Below are positions 17,338 to 24,852 of a stretch of DNA of 33,864 nt, piece after piece. Each line of letters opens with the position of its first letter. Position 1 is the stretch's first letter. Origin of the DNA: Saprospiraceae bacterium (GTDB lineage Bacteria > Bacteroidota > Bacteroidia > Chitinophagales > Saprospiraceae); NCBI GenBank assembly GCA_020630525.1, contig JAHDBF010000018.1:1-33864 (forward strand), read 5' to 3'. Below the pieces are notes generated by a model, which saw only the letters and a list, made by a program, of their open reading frames with translations, was not told the origin of the DNA and did not search any database. A program made the translations under genes and the position numbers.

Positions 17338-19178
17338 AATTCTGGTTTAGAAATTAAGTCTATATTTAAAATGGTTTCTTCTTTGTTTTTACTAAAAGGC
17401 ATTATTTCCTTATTGATATACTGCTCTATCATAAGACCCCCGATAGGTGCCGCAACAGTTCCTCCACCTCCTGCATTCTCGACATATACTGCGATTGCAA
17501 TTTTTGGGTTATTGACAGGAGCGTAGGCAAAAAACACAGAATGGTCTTCACCATGAGAATTTTGCGATGTTCCTGTCTTTCCTGCCATCTCAATATTGGG
17601 TGTTTTAGCGGCAAAACCAGTTCCATATTTAATGACATTCTCCATTCCTATTTCGATATTTTTAAAATGAATGGAATCAATACCAACATAATTTTTGGTT
17701 TTAAATCTAGGTTCCAAATCGAATTGTGTATTACTAAATCCCTTTACCAAATGTGGGGTGTAGTAGTACCCTTTATTCGCTAATATTGCAGCGAGATTTG
17801 CCATTTGTAATGTTGTTAACTCTAACTCTCCTTGTCCAATGCCGATTGACATTACATAGGTTGATTTCCAACCATTAACTTCACTTGCATATAGACGGTT
17901 GTAATAGGTTGGCGTAGGCAGAAACCCAGGACTTTCATAAGAATTGTCAATACCTAATTGTTTGCCTAGACCAAATTTATTCAAGTACCCATTTAATAAA
18001 TTCAGGCCTTTCCCTGGCGTACTATAACTTTCTACTTCCAACACTTTTCTAATCATATCAAAGAAGTAAGAATTACATGAGTGGGTCAATGCGATTTTTA
18101 CATTAGAGGTATGTGGATGGTTTCTACATTTATACCTAAAAGTGTTGTACTCATAATATCCATTACATGGGACAGTGGTAAAAGGACGTGTTATCCCTTC
18201 TTGAAAAGAGATCAATGCTAAGATGGGTTTAAAGATAGAACCTGGTGGATACTTAGCAGAAACCGACCTATCCAAAAATGGTTTGTTTATATCATCATTT
18301 AATAATGCCTGAAAAGCCTCGCCTCTGTTTTCATCAAGATTAAGCACGTTTGGATCATATGTAGGCGAAGAAATATAGCAGAGGATTTCTCCAGTAGATG
18401 GCTCTATTGCTACGATACTTCCTTTTTTATTTTTCAGTAGTTTTTCGCCATAAGCTTGTAATGATAAATCTAATCCACAGTAAATGTCTGAACCATCTAA
18501 GGATTTTTCATCCATTTTTCCTTCGTTAAAAGCTTCTACTTCTCGACCTAGATTGTCTTTAATAATGTGCTTAATTCCTTTTTTGCCTTTGAGTACTGGT
18601 TCGTAATATTTTTCTAATCCACTTTGTCCAATATAATCACCAGGACCATAAAGTCCATCGGAATCATTAATGGTTTTTTGGCTCACTTCGCCGAGATAAC
18701 CTAAAACGTGTGCGGCATTTTCATGAGGATAAGATCTGATGCTTCTAATACTGGGTTTAAATCCAGGAAACTTAAACAAATGTTCTTGAAACCGAGCAAA
18801 TATCTCTGGTCTAACTTTATCCATAAAAATAAATGGGAGAGACTTGTGGTATTTTACACTAGACCAATTTTTGTTAAGTTGTTTTTTAAACGTTTCGTGA
18901 TCTATTTCTAAGAGACTGCAGAACAAACTTGTATCCATTTTAGGATCAATCTTATTGTAAATGGCTTGTATATCATAGATCGGTTTATTGATTACGAGGA
19001 GTTCTTCATTTCTATCATAAATCAATCCACGTGAAGGATATACTACTTGTTGATCCAGAGTATTTCTTTGAGCTAATCTTTTATATTTTTTATCAAAAAT
19101 CTGAATACTTGCCGCTTTACCAATAAGTACAATACAGGCTATTATGATAATGGCAAATATTTCTCTATGTCTATTCAG
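17334..19178 (-). CDS. mrdA: Penicillin-binding protein 2 (peptidoglycan D,D-transpeptidase)
   Basis: PBP2 crosslinks lateral-wall peptidoglycan in the elongasome. The catalytic motifs are SIFK (nucleophile Ser314), SCN (367-369) and KTG (534-536), numbered from the proposed start. The first ATG/GTG/TTG-type codon in frame is a TTG at 19025, but starting there would drop the N-terminal membrane anchor (IIIIACIVLI) and the conserved VYPSRGLIYDRN. The frame stays open upstream to the mreD TAG (19184-19182), and the only strong candidate start is the CTG at 19178, giving a 614-residue protein of normal PBP2 architecture. An ATA or ATT start is less likely. It is co-transcribed with mreBCD and overlaps folA by four bases. 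Confidence 0.92.
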   Translation of the reverse strand: MNRHREIFAIIIIACIVLIGKAASIQIFDKKYKRLAQRNTLDQQVVYPSRGLIYDRNEELLVINKPIYDIQAIYNKIDPKMDTSLFCSLLEIDHETFKKQLNKNWSSVKYHKSLPFIFMDKVRPEIFARFQEHLFKFPGFKPSIRSIRSYPHENAAHVLGYLGEVSQKTINDSDGLYGPGDYIGQSGLEKYYEPVLKGKKGIKHIIKDNLGREVEAFNEGKMDEKSLDGSDIYCGLDLSLQAYGEKLLKNKKGSIVAIEPSTGEILCYISSPTYDPNVLNLDENRGEAFQALLNDDINKPFLDRSVSAKYPPGSIFKPILALISFQEGITRPFTTVPCNGYYEYNTFRYKCRNHPHTSNVKIALTHSCNSYFFDMIRKVLEVESYSTPGKGLNLLNGYLNKFGLGKQLGIDNSYESPGFLPTPTYYNRLYASEVNGWKSTYVMSIGIGQGELELTTLQMANLAAILANKGYYYTPHLVKGFSNTQFDLEPRFKTKNYVGIDSIHFKNIEIGMENVIKYGTGFAAKTPNIEMAGKTGTSQNSHGEDHSVFFAYAPVNNPKIAIAVYVENAGGGGTVAAPIGGLMIEQYINKEIMPFSKNKEETILNIDLISKPEL

Positions 19179-19181
19179 GGT

Positions 19182-19703
19182 CTAATATTTTGGATTGCTT
19201 AATAATATAAATATCAACATTATAAAAACAGAAAACAATAGACTGATTATTGTACTCATGATGATTTCATAAAAGAATACAAATGAGAATGCCTCAACAC
19301 TGTAATAGAAAAATAAATGTGCTAAAAGGAACACACCACAATAACTAATAAACCATAATATGCCTACTTTATTTAGGTTAAAAGGATGATCAGTATCATA
19401 ACCAATATCGGGTTCTAAAAATCTAAGGATCATTGAGCGAGCATATGCAGAAAAAACACTCGCAGCAGCATGTACACCAGGAGAATCATAAAACATATCC
19501 ACAAATAATCCAATAAAAAACGCTATTGTAATTAATAAAGGTCTAGGAATTTTAGTAGGCGCTATCATTATCCAAACTGGATATATAAATATATGTGCAA
19601 AACTCAAGATACCATAATCCAAGTTGATCCGCTTACAGATAACGACTTGTAGAAAAACTACTATTAACAATCTTATAATTAAACCAATCCACTTAGTTCC
19701 CAT
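19182..19703 (-). CDS. mreD: Rod shape-determining protein MreD
   Basis: This 173-residue polytopic membrane protein has five or six hydrophobic segments. It contains the MreD-like IAFFIGLFVDMFYDSPGVHA region, the best-conserved part of the family. MreD works with MreC to couple MreB filaments to wall synthesis. Its start overlaps mreC by 11 bases, and its TAG stop is followed one codon later by the CTG proposed as the PBP2 start, in the same frame. The weak sequence conservation of MreD is normal; gene order makes the call firm. Confidence 0.9.
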   Translation of the reverse strand: MGTKWIGLIIRLLIVVFLQVVICKRINLDYGILSFAHIFIYPVWIMIAPTKIPRPLLITIAFFIGLFVDMFYDSPGVHAAASVFSAYARSMILRFLEPDIGYDTDHPFNLNKVGILWFISYCGVFLLAHLFFYYSVEAFSFVFFYEIIMSTIISLLFSVFIMLIFILLSNPKY

Positions 19704-20523
19704 CAGAAATTTCTACTTGTTCTTTTTCTTCCTTTTCTGGAAAATTAATTACGTAAACATAAGAGAGTTTATTCAAATTATTGAATAGTTCAACTTCCAC
19801 TTTATAATTGTCTCCGCCACCATCTATGGAATAATTTAATACTTTCCCTACAGGTACTCCAGCAGGAAAAACGGTAGAATATCCACTAGTCACTATAGTG
19901 TCTCCGACGGATATTTCTGCATACTTAGGTAGTGTTATTAGTGATAGTTTATTTGCTTCGCTTCCTTCCCATATGAGCGTACCGTGATATTGACTCGATT
20001 TAAGTGCGGCACTGATTCTACTTTGACTATGCAATATGGTTATTGCTTGCGCATAATTATCGGTTACATTATTTACAATACCGACTATTCCTGTATTAGA
20101 AATTACACCCATGCCTTCGATAATGCTGTCGTTTTTTCCACTGCAAAGGGTAATGTAGTTATTTCTTAAGTGGGTGGTTTTATTACATATCCTTGCTGGA
20201 ATAAATTTATATATAGCAAGACTGTCTTTGTTTTCAAATGCCTCAAAATTATTTTCTTGATCGTGGATTCTAAAGTTGATAATAGTTTCTAGAAGCCTAG
20301 CATTTTCGGTGAGAAGACTGTCGTTTTCTGCCTCTAATCTTAAGAAATCAGAAATTTTTTGCGTTTGTTGATTAACTTTTCCACTTAATAGATTCGCAGA
20401 ATGTAAAAATATTTCTCCTTGACTTTTATTGAAGTTTATGATAAGAAAAAAACAAACCAATTCTAAAAATAGAAATAATAAGGTACTTCCATATTTAGCG
20501 ATTAGTATTAGTAAATTTCTCAT
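19693..20523 (-). CDS. mreC: Rod shape-determining protein MreC
   Basis: This 276-residue protein has one N-terminal membrane helix (about 7-29), a coiled-coil stretch (about 45-85, heptad-like LRLEAENDSLLTENARLLE), and the beta-rich MreC core with GVISNTGIVGIV, HSQSRISAALK and GDTIVTSGYSTVFPAGVPVG. The core lies in the periplasm and binds PBP2. It begins 13 bases after mreB and overlaps mreD. The acidic C-terminal tail (EKEEKEQVEISDGN) is short. It is complete and ordinary for the family. Confidence 0.94.
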   Translation of the reverse strand: MRNLLILIAKYGSTLLFLFLELVCFFLIINFNKSQGEIFLHSANLLSGKVNQQTQKISDFLRLEAENDSLLTENARLLETIINFRIHDQENNFEAFENKDSLAIYKFIPARICNKTTHLRNNYITLCSGKNDSIIEGMGVISNTGIVGIVNNVTDNYAQAITILHSQSRISAALKSSQYHGTLIWEGSEANKLSLITLPKYAEISVGDTIVTSGYSTVFPAGVPVGKVLNYSIDGGGDNYKVEVELFNNLNKLSYVYVINFPEKEEKEQVEISDGN

Positions 20524-20536
20524 AAATCATCTGCAA

Positions 20537-21568
20537 TTACAATACTTGTCTATCTATTAAAAAAGAGTATTTGTGGGTATTTTTAAGCGCAAGACTCGTC
20601 CCTCTTACTACTGCTTTTAATGGATCATCTGCAACAGAAACTTTAAGTCTAGTTTTATGACTTAATCGGACATCTAGTCCACGTAACAGTGCACCACCGC
20701 CAGTGAGCCATATTCCATTTCTATATATGTCACTTGCCAATTCTGGCGGAGTATCTTCTAATGCCTTTAGAACTGCTTCTTCGATTTTGGCAATTGATTT
20801 ATCTAGAGACTCTGAAACTTCAAAATGATTCACAACCACTTGTTTTGGAATACCAGTTAATAAATCTCTTCCATTTACTGCAAACGGTTCTGGTGGATTC
20901 TCCAAGTCATCTATGGCGGACCCTACTTCTATTTTTATCCTTTCAGCAGTACGTTCGCCAATAAGAAGATTGTGTTTTCTTCTCATATAGTCTATAATAT
21001 CATTGGTAAATTCGTCACCAGCTGTTCTGATAGATTGGTCAGTTACGATTCCAGATAAAGCGATAACTGCGATTTCTGTTGTTCCACCTCCGATATCAAT
21101 AATCATAACACCTTCCGGAGCTTCAACATCAATCCCTATGCCTAGCGCTGCTGCCATCGGTTCATGGATAAGATATGTTTCTTTTGAGTCAATATGATCT
21201 GCACTATCGAATACTGCTCTTTTTTCTACCTCAGTAATACCTGAGGGAATACAGATAACCATTTTAAGATGCGTAAAAAACTTTTTCTTTTCAGTAATCA
21301 TATTGATTAATCCCTGAATAAGTGCTTCTGCTGCTTGGAAGTCGGCAATTACTCCATCTTTTAGTGGTCTTATGGTTTTGATGTTTTCATGCGTTTTTTC
21401 GTGCATCATCATCGCCTTTAGGCCTACTGCAATGGTTTCGTTGGTCCTACGATTAATCGCAACAATAGACGGTTCATCTACCACTACTTTCCCATCTTGA
21501 ATGATTAAAGTGTTTGCAGTACCAAGGTCTACAGCAAGTTCTTGTTGAAAAAAACTAAAAAGCTTCAT
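20537..21568 (-). CDS. mreB: Rod shape-determining protein MreB (actin homologue)
   Basis: MreB polymerises under the inner membrane and directs elongasome movement. The 343-residue protein has the actin-fold ATP-binding segments AVDLGTANTLI (12-22), IIDIGGGTTEIAVI and TGGGALLRGLD. The N-terminal MKLFSFFQQ is a plausible membrane-contact helix. It is the first gene of the mreB-mreC-mreD-PBP2-folA-DUF2851 run. The 126 bases upstream contain AT-rich sequence with a TAGTATTTGC stretch (minus strand) that resembles a -7 element with one extra base; I do not count it as firm. Confidence 0.97.
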   Translation of the reverse strand: MKLFSFFQQELAVDLGTANTLIIQDGKVVVDEPSIVAINRRTNETIAVGLKAMMMHEKTHENIKTIRPLKDGVIADFQAAEALIQGLINMITEKKKFFTHLKMVICIPSGITEVEKRAVFDSADHIDSKETYLIHEPMAAALGIGIDVEAPEGVMIIDIGGGTTEIAVIALSGIVTDQSIRTAGDEFTNDIIDYMRRKHNLLIGERTAERIKIEVGSAIDDLENPPEPFAVNGRDLLTGIPKQVVVNHFEVSESLDKSIAKIEEAVLKALEDTPPELASDIYRNGIWLTGGGALLRGLDVRLSHKTRLKVSVADDPLKAVVRGTSLALKNTHKYSFLIDRQVL

Positions 21569-21694
21569 TTCTCTAAATTAGTTTCCATTATATAATATAA
21601 AGCAAATACTATTCCTAAGAATACTATCTATATACATACCAAAACTTGTAATGGAAAGTTGAATAGCGGTTTTGGGATGTTAAGTTCGCGTAAA

Positions 21695-22978
21695 TTAAGC
21701 ACCTGCAATTACAATCGTCATTTCTTCTGGCTTTAAATACTTATTTGCAAGCGCTTTTACATCTTTAGACGTAATATTTTCTAATTCGTCCAAGAAAATG
21801 CGAAAATAATCAAAAGGTAACTTTTGCGAAAGATAGGATTTTAAATATTCTGCAGATCTAAAAGGCCCATCTAAGGAGGCTAAGATACTTCCTTTTAAGT
21901 AATTCTTTACCATACTTAGCTCTTCCTCGTCAATATCTTCTGTTTGGAGGATAAGAATTTCGTTTTTTATTTCTGAAATGGCTTCATCTATATTTTTTGC
22001 ATTGATGTCAGCAGAGATAAAAAAGTACGAACTATCCATCATGCGTTCTATACCCGCATAGATATTATAGCATAATCCTTGTTCTTCTCTTAGTCTTGTC
22101 ATCAGCCTTGAACCAAAAAATCCACCCAAAATATTTACAACTACTGCAAACCCCGGATAGTCCTCATGTGACCTATGGATGGTTATATTCCCTAGTTTAA
22201 GGGCGCATTGTAGGTCGTTTGAAGTAGATATCCGCTTAAGATGTGGTTCATATTTTTCGGATATTATTTTTCTTTTTTGTTTTAATGGTGCATTGGTTTT
22301 TTTAATTTTTTGACAATGTATTATAATTTGGTTTTTTAAATCTTCTCCTATATTTCCGCTAATAATAGCAAACGCTGATTCTGCATTATAATATTTATTA
22401 TAGAAGTCGATTAAATCTTGTTGATTAATTTTTGCATAATCTTCAGGATCAGTATTATAGCCATAATAATGTTCACTACCATATAGTTTTTCGGTAAAAT
22501 ATCGGTATGCTAAGACGTCATTTTTGGATAATTGAAGCTTTAATTTTTCTGCAGATAAGCTCTTCTGAATCTCTAATTCCTCTGAAGGAAATGTAGGATT
22601 GGTTAAGGTATCAAACCAGGTTGGAATTAATGCGTCTGCATAGTTTGTTAATCCAGTTAATGAATGTCCTGCAGTATCTAATTCACAATAAGACTGCACA
22701 ATTGCCCCATAAAAATCCCATTTTTCATCAAGTTCACTTGCATTATGTGTATGAGAACCTTCTTTCATGATTTTATTGGTCATTCTGGCTACGGCGACTT
22801 TATGTTCGTACTTTCTCCCAGCGTCAAAAACCATTTGAATTCTGAAAATATCTTGCGTTCCACCTACAACAAAATAGACGTTTAAGCCATTTTCTAATTG
22901 TACTAATTCGTAAGAAGGGAATGTTAAATTTTTTATGGGTTTGATGTCTGGACCAGTTACCCGATTGATGAGCTTCAA
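21695..22978 (-). CDS. M16-family (insulinase-like) protein without the zinc motif
   Basis: The fold of M16 peptidases is clear: ELVQLENGLNVYFV, DAGRKYEHKVAVARMTNKIMKEG, TNPTFPSEELEIQKSL, and the late RLREEQGLCYNIYAG. The N-terminal half, where active members carry HxxEH, reads MTNKIMKEGSHTHNASELDE and has no such motif. This is therefore probably the non-catalytic partner of an active M16 subunit, as in mitochondrial-processing-peptidase-like pairs; no partner gene is in the window. The frame is open to a TTG at 23014. I prefer the TTG at 22978 (MKLINRVTGPDIKP, 427 residues), which matches the usual short N-terminus. It is divergent from dnaN. Confidence 0.88.
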   Translation of the reverse strand: MKLINRVTGPDIKPIKNLTFPSYELVQLENGLNVYFVVGGTQDIFRIQMVFDAGRKYEHKVAVARMTNKIMKEGSHTHNASELDEKWDFYGAIVQSYCELDTAGHSLTGLTNYADALIPTWFDTLTNPTFPSEELEIQKSLSAEKLKLQLSKNDVLAYRYFTEKLYGSEHYYGYNTDPEDYAKINQQDLIDFYNKYYNAESAFAIISGNIGEDLKNQIIIHCQKIKKTNAPLKQKRKIISEKYEPHLKRISTSNDLQCALKLGNITIHRSHEDYPGFAVVVNILGGFFGSRLMTRLREEQGLCYNIYAGIERMMDSSYFFISADINAKNIDEAISEIKNEILILQTEDIDEEELSMVKNYLKGSILASLDGPFRSAEYLKSYLSQKLPFDYFRIFLDELENITSKDVKALANKYLKPEEMTIVIAGA

Positions 22979-23113
22979 TTTATAATTTTTGGCAATGTAA
23001 AAACTAATTAACAACTATTCAGAAATATAGATTTATTTTCGCGTCATAAGGGTCAATTCATCAAGCATATAGCCATGAAAATTGCTATATTGCAGCGCAT
23101 TTAATCAGACAAT

Positions 23114-24229
23114 ATGAAATTCGAAGTATCATCAGGTGAGTTATTGAAAAAATTGCAAATGGTGCATGGAGCTATTAGCTCTAATCCAGTATTGCCAATT
23201 TTAGAAGATTTTTTATTTGAAGTAGAAGATGGTAAGCTTTCTCTGCGGTCAACCAATCTGGAAACAACTATATCTTCTAAGATAGATGTACTTTCCGATT
23301 CAGACTTTTCGGTAGCTATTCCAGCAACCATTTTGTTGAATACTATCAAGAGTCTCCCAAATCAACCGATTACCATAACGGTAGACGAAGAATCATACGG
23401 AGTGGAGGTAAAATCCCAATATGGAGAATATAAAATGTCAGGTGATAAACCAGAAGATTATCCTAAGAATCCAGAAAGAGATGATGTAAATGCGATAAAG
23501 ATTTCTTCTGATAGTCTTATGAATGCATTGACCCACACTTTGTTTGCAACCAGTAATGATGAATTAAGGATTGCGATGACAGGAGTGTATTTTCAAGTAG
23601 ATTACAACAAGATTGTGTTTGTTGCCACTGATGCGCACAAGCTGGTAAAATATACAATCGGGTCGATTTCTTCAGAAGAAAACGCTTCATTCATTGTACC
23701 AAAGAAGGGATTGTCATTGTTAAAAAATGCATTGCCAAACGATACAGAAATAACACTTTCTTATAATCAGAACAACCTATTTATTGATTTTGAAGAAAGT
23801 TCTTTTAGCTTAAGATTGATTGATGCGAAGTACCCAGATTACAATGCGGTAATTCCATTGGATAATAGCAACTTACTTTCAGTCAATAGATCTGATTTAA
23901 TCGGTTCACTAAGAAGAATCGCGATCTATGCCAACAAAACTACAAATCAGGTTTTATTAAATCTAAAATCTGATAGTATGAATATCTCTGCTAAAGACAT
24001 TGACTTTTCTAATGAAGCCAATGAGGATATTAACAGCACGTATGGTGGCGAAGAAATGCAGATCGGTTTTAATGCCAAATTTATGATTGAAATGCTGGGG
24101 GTATTAAAAACAAATGACATCGTAGTAAAACTCTCAACACCAAATCGAGCTGGAATCATTGTACCTTCTGAGCAAATAGAAAATGAGGACTTACTCATGC
24201 TTATTATGCCAGTAATGAGAAGCCACTAA
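23114..24229 (+). CDS. dnaN: DNA polymerase III sliding clamp (beta subunit)
   Basis: This 371-residue protein forms the ring that tethers polymerases to DNA. The three-domain clamp is recognisable from MKFEVSSGELLKKLQMVHGAISSNPVLPILEDFLFE at the start, the second-domain VYFQVDYNKIVFVATDAHKLVKY, and the C-terminal LIMPVMRSH, close to the usual clamp ending (MPVRL-type). dnaA is not adjacent, and nadD follows 9 bases downstream, so dnaN and nadD are likely co-transcribed. The start is an ATG, with about 99 bases to the divergent M16 gene frame. Confidence 0.97.
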   Translation: MKFEVSSGELLKKLQMVHGAISSNPVLPILEDFLFEVEDGKLSLRSTNLETTISSKIDVLSDSDFSVAIPATILLNTIKSLPNQPITITVDEESYGVEVKSQYGEYKMSGDKPEDYPKNPERDDVNAIKISSDSLMNALTHTLFATSNDELRIAMTGVYFQVDYNKIVFVATDAHKLVKYTIGSISSEENASFIVPKKGLSLLKNALPNDTEITLSYNQNNLFIDFEESSFSLRLIDAKYPDYNAVIPLDNSNLLSVNRSDLIGSLRRIAIYANKTTNQVLLNLKSDSMNISAKDIDFSNEANEDINSTYGGEEMQIGFNAKFMIEMLGVLKTNDIVVKLSTPNRAGIIVPSEQIENEDLLMLIMPVMRSH

Positions 24230-24238
24230 CTATTACTT

Positions 24239-24811
24239 GTGGAAGTAGGTTTGTTTTTTGGTTCTTTTAATCCTGTCCATGTCGGACATATGATTATAGC
24301 AAATTTTATAGTTCAGAAAACCGAACTTAAGCAATTGTGGATGGTCATCTCACCACAAAGTCCATTTAAAAAGAAAGCTAGTTTGGCCAATGATCATGAT
24401 AGACTCCATTTGGTCAGTCTTGCAATCGGTGATAACCCCAATATTAGACCATCAAATATAGAGTTTGGTTTACCTCAGCCGTCATATACCATTGATACCT
24501 TGACATATCTTAAGGAAAAGTATCCAGATATTAATTTTTCACTAATCATGGGTGGAGATAATTTGGCAAGTTTTCATAAGTGGAAAAATTATGAATGGAT
24601 ATTAAAAAACCACAATATCTACGTTTATAAAAGACCCAATTACGAATTGGGAGACTTGCAAAACCACGAAAAAGTTACCATCTTAGAAGCTCCAATGATG
24701 CATATTTCAGCCAGTTATATCAGGAATGAAATCAAAGAAGGTAGGAGTATACGCTATCTAGTTCCAGACACAGTGTATGAATATTTGGATAATAGCCATT
24801 TATATAAATAA
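24239..24811 (+). CDS. nadD: Nicotinate-nucleotide adenylyltransferase
   Basis: NadD transfers AMP from ATP to nicotinate mononucleotide in NAD synthesis. The 190-residue protein has the nucleotidyltransferase motif GSFNPVHVGH (8-17), the MGGDNLASFHKW segment and ISASYIRNEIKEG (ISxxxIR). The start is a GTG: MEVGLFFGSFNP begins exactly where family members begin, and no in-frame ATG lies before it in the 9 bases after dnaN. It is complete. Confidence 0.96.
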   Translation: MEVGLFFGSFNPVHVGHMIIANFIVQKTELKQLWMVISPQSPFKKKASLANDHDRLHLVSLAIGDNPNIRPSNIEFGLPQPSYTIDTLTYLKEKYPDINFSLIMGGDNLASFHKWKNYEWILKNHNIYVYKRPNYELGDLQNHEKVTILEAPMMHISASYIRNEIKEGRSIRYLVPDTVYEYLDNSHLYK

Positions 24812-24852
24812 TTTTAAAAAATCCGCGTTAATAACTGTATCAATATTCAATT

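Noticed and set aside
17218-17526. 102-codon plus-strand open frame over the folA/PBP2 junction
   Set aside because: It mirrors the two coding genes on the other strand and shows no domain of its own.
23015-23113. Possible replication origin next to dnaN, with mnmG also in the window
   Set aside because: dnaA and rpmH are absent, and no cluster of DnaA boxes is seen; a single near-match (ATATCCACA near 8506) is no better than chance.
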